A DNA stretch of 37,848 nt from Lachnospiraceae bacterium (GTDB taxonomy: Bacteria > Bacillota > Clostridia > Lachnospirales > Lachnospiraceae): contig JAFZPG010000026.1 in assembly GCA_017550425.1 (NCBI GenBank), positions 1 to 37,848 of the forward strand, in the 5' to 3' direction. The notes beneath the pieces are model-generated. The model did not search any database, was not told the DNA's origin, and saw only the letters and a program-made list of their open reading frames with translations. Below are positions 1 through 7,176 of this stretch, piece after piece. Each line of letters starts with the position of its first letter. Position 1 is the stretch's first letter. Position numbers and translations under genes: made by a program.

Positions 1-141
1 CTGCGTAGGAGCCTGTGTCGGCGCCTCTGTCGGCGGCTGCGTAGGAGCCTGTGTCGGCGGTTGCGTCGGTGCCTGTGTCGGCGGTTGCGTCGGCTCCTGT
101 GTCGGCGGTTGTGTCGGCGGCTGCGTAGGTGCCTCGGTCGG
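1..141 (-). repeat. 12-base repeats encoding PTQx/PTEx tetrads
   Basis: About a dozen imperfect 12-base units of the type 'PTQA', 'PTQP' or 'PTEA' lie at the end of the VanW gene. Codon-third positions vary, but the peptide is nearly uniform. The array continues past the left edge, so its length is unknown. Such arrays change length by slippage and act as extended spacers in surface proteins. Confidence 0.85.
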
Positions 142-1740
142 CTCCGGGGTCGTTGTTTCCTTCGCCGTCGTGGTCTCCTTTGCCTTTGCTTCCGCTTCAT
201 CCATCTCATGAGATCCCCAGTGGATGGTAGGATTCTTTCCGGCAGCGAGCATATCGAAGTTATACTCTATAGATTTGATATAAGTGTCCGGATTTACTTT
301 GAATACACCGGCAATGATGCCCTTACGCGCATTTGCATAGGTCGTCGTGTACATCTTGGTACGCTTAACTTCCTTGCCGTTCATGTATTCGACTTTATAA
401 ACATCAGCCTTAACGACCGGGTAGAAGCTGCCGGTCTGCTCAGCATATTCTTTCTTCGGATTTGCAATATACTCCGAGATCGTAGGCATGCTGTCGTCAT
501 AGACCAGTCTGAAATATGCAGACGGATCCGCGTCTTTCGGCGGAATCTGGCAATCTTTTTCTACCAGTTTGGATTCGTAACTGATGGTGCGTCCGGCCGC
601 CCGTTCCTCTACGCCGTAGATGCGGAAATGGAGCTCGCCGATCGTTCCGTTATTCGTAACCACCGTCTCAATGTAGACCGGGTGTTTGTAGTTGTTCTGA
701 ATGATGAAATCGCTGTTCCCCTGAGAATAAACCATGGCATCCAGGCCGGCCGGTACATACGAAGGAACACGGGAGTGTGCCTTACGGTACGCGATACCGA
801 GTTCGGCGTTGAGCGCCGCGTTGTACAGGGTCGTAGCCACCTGACAGATACCGCCGCCGATCTCATCGACAACGTCGCCGCCGGCATAGGTCGGAGCCTT
901 CTTATATCCTGCATCCAGTGTCACCGGGCGCATGATCGACAGGGCGGACAGCGTTTCGCCGGGATAGATCATAACACCGTTGAATTTATTCGTGGCCAGG
1001 GTAACATTGACCGAGCGGTCTTTCATGGTCGCATTGAACTGCGTCACTCCCTCGCCGAGCAGAGCACCAAAGCCTTCATATACATCTCTCGTAACGGAAG
1101 GTTTCGTGACCTTATATACTGCGTTGACGACCAGCGCGCCGTCCTTCGTGCAAGCTTGATTTGCCGTCAGGATCGCCTCGGACAGGTCATTATATGTTGC
1201 GTCTTTATCGATCGTGATACCGTCAGAGCCGTTCTTCACCACGAAGGTGCCTCCCTCTCTCGAGACGGATGCATTGACCGGCTTACTCTCCAGCCGGGTC
1301 ACGAAGTCGAACAAAAACACCTTAAGAAGATCCCTGTTGACGTCTGTTTCCAACGAGAGCGTCATATTGGAATGCTCCAGATCTTTCTTTGCTTTATACT
1401 GGTTGATCAGGCTACCCTTCGTCTTCAAGGCGAATGCCCGGTCGAGCACGTCCGAACGGTTGCTCCAATAAATACCGATCTCGGCAAATGTGATATCGAT
1501 CGCTTTACTTCCTACATTCACCCGAAGCGGCATAGATCCTAACGTATTAATGCGATCATCGACTGCCTTCTCGACTTCCTCCCGGGTCATCCCGCCGATC
1601 GCTATATCATCCAAATATACTCCGTCCGGAACGGTCTGCGAATCATCTGCGTATACCTTATCCGGAAGCAGACATGCAAATAGCACTGTCAGCAACGCTG
1701 CCAATGTTATCCACAAACGAGATCCCTTCAATTTTTTCAT
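1..1740 (-). CDS. VanW-family surface protein with PT-rich tail (3' end beyond the left edge)
   Basis: 580 codons are visible with no stop, so the C-terminus lies outside the window. The start is an ATG at 1740 behind a perfect AGGAGG about 6 bases upstream. A signal peptide covers about residues 1-32 (KK, hydrophobic stretch, cleavage near VYA). Residues about 40-220 resemble the peptidoglycan-binding domain that precedes VanW in clostridial proteins. The VanW core follows, with its hallmark GGGICQVATTLYNAAL near residue 293. After about residue 525 the chain becomes a low-complexity linker of PTQA/PTQP/PTEA tetrads running to the edge. VanW proteins are exported wall-associated proteins. 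VanW was named from vancomycin-resistance clusters, but its biochemical role is not established and no resistance should be inferred here. The linker probably spans the wall or leads to another domain not seen here. Confidence 0.9.
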   Translation of the reverse strand, partial: MKKLKGSRLWITLAALLTVLFACLLPDKVYADDSQTVPDGVYLDDIAIGGMTREEVEKAVDDRINTLGSMPLRVNVGSKAIDITFAEIGIYWSNRSDVLDRAFALKTKGSLINQYKAKKDLEHSNMTLSLETDVNRDLLKVFLFDFVTRLESKPVNASVSREGGTFVVKNGSDGITIDKDATYNDLSEAILTANQACTKDGALVVNAVYKVTKPSVTRDVYEGFGALLGEGVTQFNATMKDRSVNVTLATNKFNGVMIYPGETLSALSIMRPVTLDAGYKKAPTYAGGDVVDEIGGGICQVATTLYNAALNAELGIAYRKAHSRVPSYVPAGLDAMVYSQGNSDFIIQNNYKHPVYIETVVTNNGTIGELHFRIYGVEERAAGRTISYESKLVEKDCQIPPKDADPSAYFRLVYDDSMPTISEYIANPKKEYAEQTGSFYPVVKADVYKVEYMNGKEVKRTKMYTTTYANARKGIIAGVFKVNPDTYIKSIEYNFDMLAAGKNPTIHWGSHEMDEAEAKAKETTTAKETTTPEPTEAPTQPPTQPPTQEPTQPPTQAPTQPPTQAPTQPPTEAPTQAPTQ

Positions 1741-1829
1741 AATACCTCCTACAGCCCTTCGCTGCTGAAACCTAACCTGAAACCCTGACCCCAATGAATT
1801 ATGTGACGATCTTTGCGTAATGCGCCGGT

Positions 1830-1949
1830 CTAGAAGTTCGGGGCGATCATGCCGATGATCATACCCAAGACCAAAATGATCGCTATGATCGCTGCGATGA
1901 TCCGCTGTCTTCTCTTCTGCTTGGTTTCTCTTCTTCTTTCTGAAGCCAT
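1830..1949 (-). CDS. 39-residue single-span membrane peptide
   Basis: A short ORF (ATG 1949, TAG at 1832-1830) encodes a strongly basic head (about residues 4-16, rich in R and K), one hydrophobic helix (about 17-35, mostly I, A, L, G, M) and a tiny APNF tail. An AGGTG ribosome site sits about 8 bases before the ATG. A promoter at 2045-2073 points at it, and the VanW gene follows 89 bases downstream, so the two may share a transcript. The charge pattern predicts an inside-N membrane peptide. I do not recognise a named family and assign no function. Supporting it as real: a good ribosome site, a dedicated promoter, and a clean helix with a positive-inside head. Against: its short length. Confidence 0.65.
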   Translation of the reverse strand: MASERRRETKQKRRQRIIAAIIAIILVLGMIIGMIAPNF

Positions 1950-2044
1950 TTCGTCTACACCTGCCTTATAAGATTCTTCCGGATCTCTTCCGTGAGCCGG
2001 CCTGCAGTGCCCCGAAGGTACACTTCTGACACTACATCCATAGT

Positions 2045-2073
2045 ATTATAGCACTTATTTTCGCGTCACACAA
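2045..2073 (-). promoter_or_regulatory. Sigma-A type promoter for the small membrane peptide (and VanW)
   Basis: On the minus strand, TTGTGT (2073-2068), a 17-base spacer and TATAAT (2050-2045). The -35 box lies inside the last codons of nth. About 95 bases separate it from the ATG at 1949. Confidence 0.65.
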
Positions 2074-2684
2074 TAGGAATTCAAAAAACATTCGTCGCAC
2101 TTCGGCGATCTGGCGGTGCAGATCGTACGTCCCAACGTGATGATGTGGATGTTGTAGAGGATCCAGTGATTCCTCGGGAGGACCTTCATCAGATCGTATT
2201 CGATCTTCTCCGGATCGCTCTCCTTCGTAAACCCGAGTTTGCGGGAAATGCGCTTAACATGCGTGTCGACGACGACCGAAGGCTTGTGGTAGACATTGCC
2301 CAGGATGACATTGGCCGTTTTCCGGCCCACGCCGGACAGGGCGGTCAGTTCCTCGATGGTGTCCGGGACTTCGCCGCCGTGGCGCTCCAGAAGCTGGTTC
2401 GCGCAGGCAATGATGTTCGCCGCCTTATTGCGGAAGAAGCCCGTCGGGCGGATGTCCTCGCACAGTTCGTCGAAATCCGCCGCAGCCAGTTTCTCCACCG
2501 AATCATATTTACGAAACAGGTCCTTCGTCACGATATTGACACGCGCGTCCGTACACTGGGCGCTGAGCATGGTCGCCACCAGCAGCTGCCACGGCGTCTC
2601 ATGGTTCAGATAACAGATCAGGTCGGTCCCGTACTCCCGATCCAGTGCAGCGATCACGCCTTCCACCCGTTCTTTTTTCGTCAT
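2055..2684 (-). CDS. nth: Endonuclease III, DNA glycosylase / AP lyase
   Basis: At 209 residues this has the normal length for bacterial Nth. The helix-hairpin-helix is LSGVGRKTAN (about 116-125) with catalytic Lys122, and the catalytic Asp140 sits in VVVDTHVKR. The C-terminal 4Fe-4S loop is complete, with Cys189, Cys196, Cys199 and Cys205 (C-X6-C-X2-C-X5-C). The enzyme removes oxidised pyrimidines and nicks the resulting abasic site in base excision repair. The start at 2684 has a TAGGA ribosome site 5 bases upstream and its own promoter (2742-2769), so the gene is probably transcribed alone. All key residues are intact. Confidence 0.97.
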   Translation of the reverse strand: MTKKERVEGVIAALDREYGTDLICYLNHETPWQLLVATMLSAQCTDARVNIVTKDLFRKYDSVEKLAAADFDELCEDIRPTGFFRNKAANIIACANQLLERHGGEVPDTIEELTALSGVGRKTANVILGNVYHKPSVVVDTHVKRISRKLGFTKESDPEKIEYDLMKVLPRNHWILYNIHIITLGRTICTARSPKCDECFLNSYCVTRK

Positions 2685-2741
2685 AGTGTCCTACCAAATT
2701 CCGGTAAATGCCGGTAAACTCCTTGTGTCTTTTATGCTCTT

Positions 2742-2769
2742 ATTATACCAGTCCTAAAGTATATCGCAA
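2742..2769 (-). promoter_or_regulatory. Promoter of nth
   Basis: Minus strand TTGCGA (2769-2764), 16-base spacer, TATAAT (2747-2742), about 57 bases before the nth start. The leader carries two short ACCGG-centred repeats just before the start. Confidence 0.7.
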
Positions 2770-2830
2770 GAGTTAACAACAGAAAACTGCTGAGGATACT
2801 GTTCTCTAAGACTTATCAGACATATGCAAT

Positions 2831-2857
2831 CGGGCCGTCGGCGATGCCGGCGGCCCG
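2831..2857 (-). terminator. GC-rich hairpin after the ABC permease gene
   Basis: CGGGCCG and CGGC arms form a strong stem of about 11 pairs with one mismatch and a 3-base loop, 13 bases past the permease stop codon. The downstream T-run is poor, so termination may be incomplete or Rho-assisted. Confidence 0.55.
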
Positions 2858-2869
2858 TAGCCCGTAATA

Positions 2870-3865
2870 TCATTCATAACGCAACTTTACTCTTCTTTTC
2901 TTTACCAGGCGATAAGTCAATAGCGCAAGCGCTATCCCCAGAATGATGCGAAGGAGATACAACGCAATGATCTGAAGAAGCGGCATACCATCCCAATAAT
3001 TCTCCGGCCAGATACGGAAAAACAGGCGATACAATTCCATCCCGGCCGAACTAAAAATTCTTGAAATGCAGTAGGTTATAGCCGCCCCCGTCAGCAGGAA
3101 AGGCAGCACTTTGGGAATCATCTCAGACACTAGGTACAGTGCCCCCCAAAGCATCCACAGGATTACATACAACCCCACCCATTCCATTATACGGATCAAA
3201 GCAGGGGAAAATGTCCAAAAATCCCCACGATAGTAATACAGATATTTTTCACCGATCTGAGGAAAGCGTGTTCCAATCAGCAAAGCCAAGAAAAACTGAA
3301 GAACAAAAAGCAGTGTCGCCGTCCCCCAATATGCCTTCGCCTGATCACCAAAAACCTTTTTGCGACCATATAATACGATCTCTGAGGCATAGGTCCCATT
3401 GGAATGGGCCGTATTCACGATCAGGCATAACAGAATAACCGCCGAAAAGCACTGCCAAACTAGGCATTTCTCCCACATATAACCATGATAGGACCTTCTC
3501 TCGTACGCTTCCGCTGCATATGTCGTCCCATCCACATACTCTCCCCAGGGTGATTCATTCTCCAGCAGGAAATCCATAACCGTCAGTGCGTTATCCATAC
3601 ACTCCTTTTGGTATTCCAATTGATCCCGATCGTAGTAAGAAGGTGTTTCCGTTTCAATCGACTCACGCAGTTTCAGTACAACCTCTTTTTGCGCACGCAG
3701 TTCGTCCATATTTGCATATTCTTCTATATAAGCATCCCAATAGATCGGCAGATCGCGGGCATTATCCCTGAAGCGAACCGAAAACAGCAGCACAAACACC
3801 AGATTTACTGACGCCAACGCCCAGAACAGCGGCGATCGGGTCAAGCGAAAGATTACATGTTTCAT
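2870..3865 (-). CDS. ABC transporter permease (ABC-2-like)
   Basis: A 331-residue membrane protein. One helix lies at about 13-30, followed by a long polar loop (about 33-130, rich in E, D and Y) and then about five helices, the last before a basic tail. This layout, with a large external loop after the first helix, is common in ABC-2 exporters of antimicrobial-peptide immunity and export type. It overlaps the ATPase gene by ATGA (start 3865, ATPase stop 3862-3864), which implies translational coupling and a shared complex. The substrate cannot be read from sequence. The gene is the last of a four-gene minus-strand cassette and is followed by a hairpin at 2831-2857. Confidence 0.8.
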   Translation of the reverse strand: MKHVIFRLTRSPLFWALASVNLVFVLLFSVRFRDNARDLPIYWDAYIEEYANMDELRAQKEVVLKLRESIETETPSYYDRDQLEYQKECMDNALTVMDFLLENESPWGEYVDGTTYAAEAYERRSYHGYMWEKCLVWQCFSAVILLCLIVNTAHSNGTYASEIVLYGRKKVFGDQAKAYWGTATLLFVLQFFLALLIGTRFPQIGEKYLYYYRGDFWTFSPALIRIMEWVGLYVILWMLWGALYLVSEMIPKVLPFLLTGAAITYCISRIFSSAGMELYRLFFRIWPENYWDGMPLLQIIALYLLRIILGIALALLTYRLVKKRRVKLRYE

Positions 3866-4716
3866 GCTTCACCCCTCCGTTCCGATCCACGGAACAATCC
3901 AATTCGAACGATTCCGGTTTCCCCAGTCAAATAAAGGATCCGTTCTAGTTTATCCGCATGCACAGTCAGTTGTTTTTCCGCCAGCCGCACCGGGATCTTT
4001 TGGGCTTCAAGTATCTTTTTTGCTTTCAAAGTGCAGTTTTCGTCTGCAAAATACAGTTCGTAATAATTTTCGGTTTCTTCAACCTGTAAAACCTTATTAA
4101 TTTTATGCTCGGATATCTCGTAGATTTCCGAACAGTTTTTCCGAATCTCATCCGCAATATGGGATACCAGCAACACCAAACGCCCCTCATCACGCAACTC
4201 CTTCAATCTGGAGTAAAGCAAATCCGTACTTTCCATATCCAACGAGTTCGATGGTTCATCCAGCAGCAACACGGGCTGTTCAGAAAGAATGGTCAGGATT
4301 ATCCCCAGTTTCTGACGCATCCCCATGGAATATTTCTCAACAAGAACGTCTCGCATCTCGTAAAGGCCCCAACCTTTAAATTCCGACAAAACTGCCTGTT
4401 TATCGTATTTATCCCTTAGAAAATACCTCAAGTTATCATCGCCTGTCATTCCCTGCCAAAAAGCCGGGTTTTCAAGAAGTTGTGCACAAGCAGGCGTAGT
4501 CACATCGGCCCCTTCCGTTTTCTGAAAACAGATCCGTCCTTTTTGCGGAAACAGTAATCCACCTATTAATTTCATCAGCGTCGTCTTTCCGCTGCCGTTG
4601 CTTCCGATGATTCCGATGATACTGCCCGATTCCAAACAAAGAGAGGCATCTCGAAAAACCTCTTTCTTCCCATATGAGAAAGCTATGTCTTCAATGATCA
4701 AACGAATTCCATTCAT
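3862..4716 (-). CDS. ABC transporter ATP-binding protein
   Basis: From the chosen start the protein has 284 residues. Walker A is GSNGSGKTT (about 38-46), the Q-loop Gln79, the signature YSMGMRQ (129-135, the variant seen in ABC-2/CcmA-type exporters rather than LSGGQ), Walker B VLLLDEP (149-155) and H-loop His186. The reading frame stays open up to 4767. ATG 4716 is preferred because a GAGG ribosome site lies 6 bases before it and the domain begins directly (residues 5-15). It overlaps the end of the preceding gene by 26 bases. It powers the permease encoded at 2870-3865. The C-terminal about 80 residues are an accessory extension of unknown role. Confidence 0.93.
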   Translation of the reverse strand: MNGIRLIIEDIAFSYGKKEVFRDASLCLESGSIIGIIGSNGSGKTTLMKLIGGLLFPQKGRICFQKTEGADVTTPACAQLLENPAFWQGMTGDDNLRYFLRDKYDKQAVLSEFKGWGLYEMRDVLVEKYSMGMRQKLGIILTILSEQPVLLLDEPSNSLDMESTDLLYSRLKELRDEGRLVLLVSHIADEIRKNCSEIYEISEHKINKVLQVEETENYYELYFADENCTLKAKKILEAQKIPVRLAEKQLTVHADKLERILYLTGETGIVRIGLFRGSERRGEA

Positions 4717-5476
4717 GTGTTTCCTCACTCTCATTGTAAACGACTTCGTTTGTATCAAATCGGACATATTTCATGAGTTTGATATCTACTCCGCTTCCAT
4801 CCTCCAAGACACGAAGGCGGACGAACCCGGTGTCGGGCGTTTCACTCTTTGGCATGCTATATCCCATACGAGAATCTACATTCATCGGAGCCAACCATAT
4901 GGTTTTATTCTCTTCATCCACACGATAGTAATCCGGATCCGTTCTTAAGTAAAACCCTTTCAAGTCTTCAAACGAAGTAAGGCCGACAGTCGCACTCCAA
5001 GGAATTCGATCCGTCTTCAGCACATATTCTCTATAATATTTTGCTGTCTCGGAAAACGGGGTCTCCACTACGATCCAATAAGAATGATCAGGAACAAAAA
5101 AGGTAATCATTTCGCGATAAGCCGCGTCATTTTTCCCTGTTTTCAGAAAAAAGTAATGCTGATCCGCGCAAAAAACGTACGTTTCTGCAGCTTCATCTGT
5201 CTGCACACCTTCGGAATTGATCGAATATGCAAAATCGGGATGGTTTTTTGCGCAGTCCTTGTAGAAATCAAATCCCCCCGGAAAGGAAAAATAATAATCA
5301 TGATCTCCACTTTGCCCTACTTTTCCACTCAATGATTTCTTCAGAACCAATACCGCTTTATCATCCATGCTAACTATATGTATATCCTCTGCGCGTGAAG
5401 TGACAATTACATAAATACCGAAGCAAAGGAATATCGGGAGCACGCATAATACTATGCGGAGCCAGTGTTTTTTCAT
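4691..5476 (-). CDS. Membrane-anchored extracellular protein of unknown function
   Basis: The protein has 261 residues. One N-terminal hydrophobic segment (about 7-26) acts as an uncleaved anchor or signal peptide. The remainder is soluble, acidic and rich in aromatic residues, and should lie outside the membrane. No Cys sits at a lipobox position and I recognise no family. An AGAGAGG ribosome site lies 5 bases before the ATG, 10 bases after the peptidase stop, and the 3' end runs into the ABC ATPase gene, so it belongs to that operon. A degenerate copy of its last 45 or so codons is found upstream at about 6480-6600. Possible roles are an inhibitor or partner of the peptidase, or an accessory subunit of the transporter. 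These are guesses from context. Confidence 0.8.
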   Translation of the reverse strand: MKKHWLRIVLCVLPIFLCFGIYVIVTSRAEDIHIVSMDDKAVLVLKKSLSGKVGQSGDHDYYFSFPGGFDFYKDCAKNHPDFAYSINSEGVQTDEAAETYVFCADQHYFFLKTGKNDAAYREMITFFVPDHSYWIVVETPFSETAKYYREYVLKTDRIPWSATVGLTSFEDLKGFYLRTDPDYYRVDEENKTIWLAPMNVDSRMGYSMPKSETPDTGFVRLRVLEDGSGVDIKLMKYVRFDTNEVVYNESEETHEWNSFDH

Positions 5477-5486
5477 ATCGACCTCT

Positions 5487-6380
5487 CTATTTGCTTATCA
5501 TTTTAATTATGCCAAATTCATACCGACTGAACAAACCGGTTGCAATCATCTCAACAGGATAAAACGAGTATCTGCGATAGGAAGAATCTTCCCATGTGTC
5601 ATTAACAACGACAAATTCGTCAGTTTTTGTCACTGTTTTTCCTTTCAAAGTCTTCCACGAAGTCCGAGCAAATTCGCTTCCGCAGGCACACATGATATGA
5701 TCCGGGATTCCAAGCAAACATACTCTGTTGTAGTTAAACTCCGATAACATGCTTTCCCAGATATCATAATAATCTTCATTTCCTTTCTTAGTCGTTAACC
5801 CTATCTTCGGCATCATAGCCGTAACCAGTTTGCATATATTCCCCATTTTCATTCCGCCGTTCGGTGGAGATACATACTTTTTCTCAACAGCGGTATTAAC
5901 TACGACTTTTCCAAATTGAACTCCGTTTAGTGTCCTGCCGGAATTATATTCCAACATAGAAGTTATGGCCGAAGACCAGCAGATGCCGGATTTTGTAATC
6001 GCTTTAGCCGCATTCGAGTTATATGCAGCCTTGATCCTCGCCTGATCGAAGTTATTCGAAGATAGTGCAATCGGATAACCCGCAGAAACCTTTAGCGTTC
6101 CTTTTTTTACATCTTCACCCGCATATTTTCGTTCCAAGTACCTCACGATTGATCGAGGATAAACATTTCCGAATTCATCTGTCGTTTCATGAGGCTCACC
6201 ATGGCTCTTATCCAACGACCATCCATCCCTCGAATACAAAACATATTCTGAGCCGCCGTTCTTTTTGTTCGGTTCGTTATTCGCCATAATAAATGGAACT
6301 AATAACAGCATCAGCGCCGATAGTACGAAATATGCTAAATATTCAGACTTTCGCCCCCTCCAGATTGATTTGTTGTTCAT
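5487..6380 (-). CDS. Membrane-anchored papain-like cysteine peptidase (C39/C47-like)
   Basis: The protein has 297 residues. An N-terminal hydrophobic segment (about 14-33) is followed by an extracellular domain. The papain-type triad can be read: Cys134 in GICWSSAITSMLEY (the C-W-[SA] block after a Gly, as in papain and staphopain), His228 in GIPDHIMCACG, and Asn260 in VVVNDTW. The order and spacing fit secreted bacterial C1/C39/C47-clan enzymes that cut peptides outside the cell. It is the first gene of the cassette ending at 2870, behind a promoter at 6426-6457. Base composition here is clearly AT-richer than the translation genes to the right. Its substrate is unknown. A link with export or processing of a peptide by the adjacent ABC transporter is an inference from context. 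Confidence 0.82.
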   Translation of the reverse strand: MNNKSIWRGRKSEYLAYFVLSALMLLLVPFIMANNEPNKKNGGSEYVLYSRDGWSLDKSHGEPHETTDEFGNVYPRSIVRYLERKYAGEDVKKGTLKVSAGYPIALSSNNFDQARIKAAYNSNAAKAITKSGICWSSAITSMLEYNSGRTLNGVQFGKVVVNTAVEKKYVSPPNGGMKMGNICKLVTAMMPKIGLTTKKGNEDYYDIWESMLSEFNYNRVCLLGIPDHIMCACGSEFARTSWKTLKGKTVTKTDEFVVVNDTWEDSSYRRYSFYPVEMIATGLFSRYEFGIIKMISK

Positions 6381-6425
6381 TTCATTTTCCCTTTTCGCGT
6401 TTTTTTCTGAAAGTATGAGTTGATT

Positions 6426-6457
6426 ATTATACTATCATATATTATTTGAAATGTCAA
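6426..6457 (-). promoter_or_regulatory. Promoter of the peptidase / ABC cassette
   Basis: Minus strand TTGACA (6457-6452). Two overlapping -10 boxes are possible: TAGTAT at 17-base spacing (6434-6429) or TATAAT at 20-base spacing (6431-6426). The perfect -35 and AT-rich spacer support a real promoter about 45 bases before the start codon. Confidence 0.65.
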
Positions 6458-6479
6458 GGATACTTCATATAGCATTAAT

Positions 6480-6600
6480 ACTTCATTTTGCGTTTTCCTA
6501 CTTTCATCGGAAACGACTTCATTTACATCAAATCAGAATTATATCACAAGCTTGAAGTCCATTATCCCATAGTCCGAGAATACCGAAAAAAAACAATCAA
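6480..6600 (-). pseudogene. Decayed copy of the 3' end of the anchored-protein gene
   Basis: Read on the minus strand, this stretch matches the end of the gene at 4691-5476 without gaps over about 35 codons. DFKLVI-stop-F-stop-FDVNEVVSDES lines up with DIKLMKYVRFDTNEVVYNES, and SVFSDYGIMDFKL with RVLEDGSGVDIKL. Two in-frame stops replace residues between KL and FD, and no start or upstream domain remains. The nucleotide match is strongest over GATTTGAT and GAAGTCGTTT. It lies 5' of the cassette, where a second full cassette would end. The 336 bases from 6381 to 6716 hold this remnant and the two divergent promoters, and I see no intact gene there. Confidence 0.65.
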
Positions 6601-6649
6601 AGGCTCATCCTTCAATCGTATGAAAATGTATGGGAACCGCACAAATTAC

Positions 6650-6678
6650 TTGACAGTTACGCGGATTCGGTGTATATT
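6650..6678 (+). promoter_or_regulatory. Near-consensus promoter of the DUF1508 gene
   Basis: TTGACA (6650-6655), a 17-base spacer and TATATT (6673-6678). The -35 is perfect and the start codon is 38 bases downstream behind GGAGGTG. It is the only plus-strand promoter with a gene in this window. Confidence 0.85.
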
Positions 6679-6716
6679 GAAGACACAAAAATAAATCGTG
6701 CACACGGAGGTGTAAA

Positions 6717-7088
6717 ATGGGAAAGTTTATCATTAAGGAAACCAAGACCGGAACTAAGTTCGATCTGCTCGCTACCAACGGCCAGGTGATCGCTACTTCC
6801 GAGGTTTATACGACATTGTCGGCATGCAAAAACGGTATCGCAAGCGTTGCTAAAAACGCAGCCATCGCTAAGATCGAAGATCAGACCGTAGAAGGTTTCG
6901 AGACCGTTACAAACCCGAAGTTCGAGATCTACGTTGATAAGGCAGGCGAGTTCCGTTTCCGCCTGAAAGCAAGAAACGGCGAGATCATCGCTGTATCTGA
7001 AGGCTATGTTACAAAGGCAAACTGCGAGAAGGGTATCGCAAGTGTTCAGAAGAACGCTCCCGACGCTCCGATCGAAGAGGCGAAGTAA
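6717..7088 (+). CDS. DUF1508 (YegP-family) two-repeat protein
   Basis: The 123 residues are made of two copies of the about 50-residue DUF1508 unit. Both share the pattern F-[IR]-[IF]-[KR] ... [AN]-G-[QE]-[IV]-IA-[TV]-SE-x-Y-T, then C-x-x-GI-AS-V-[AQ]-KNA (repeat 1 about 2-55, repeat 2 about 66-118). YegP-like proteins are small cytosolic proteins of unresolved function with known structures. The gene stands alone on the plus strand, with a strong promoter, a GGAGGTG ribosome site and a dedicated terminator. Its codons are restricted and uniform. Together these suggest high expression. The function remains unassigned. Confidence 0.92.
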   Translation: MGKFIIKETKTGTKFDLLATNGQVIATSEVYTTLSACKNGIASVAKNAAIAKIEDQTVEGFETVTNPKFEIYVDKAGEFRFRLKARNGEIIAVSEGYVTKANCEKGIASVQKNAPDAPIEEAK

Positions 7089-7103
7089 TAACGTTTCCGA
7101 ACG

Positions 7104-7148
7104 AAAAAATATCAGGCCGCCGAGGAACCTCGGCGGCCTGATTTATTT
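7104..7148. terminator. Bidirectional terminator between convergent DUF1508 gene and prfA
   Basis: A perfect 15-base inverted repeat (7111-7125 and 7128-7142) with AA at its centre, flanked by a run of six A on the left (a T-run for minus-strand transcripts leaving prfA) and TTTATTT on the right for the plus-strand gene. Confidence 0.9.
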
Positions 7149-7176
7149 CCGGCAAGGGGGTTCCCCTTGTCTTTTT

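Noticed and set aside
1-141. Possible CRISPR-like or tandem repeat array at the left edge
   Set aside because: The 12-base units have no spacers and encode PT tetrads in frame with the VanW gene.
61-1542. Long plus-strand open frame of 493 codons starting with Arg/Leu-rich repeats
   Set aside because: It is the antisense of the VanW gene. The minus strand has a signal peptide, ribosome site and the VanW motif; the plus frame has none.
4717-4767. Longer N-terminus for the ABC ATPase
   Set aside because: No ribosome site is found, while ATG 4716 has GAGG at the right distance and begins the family's normal N-terminus.
6488-6694. Plus-strand frame of 68 codons similar to a plus-strand frame at 4598-4948
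   Set aside because: The similarity is real, but the coding sense of the intact copy is the minus strand. It is reported as a pseudogene remnant instead.
2870-6716. Mobile element carrying the AT-rich cassette
   Set aside because: No transposase, integrase, terminal repeats or target duplication could be seen at either border.
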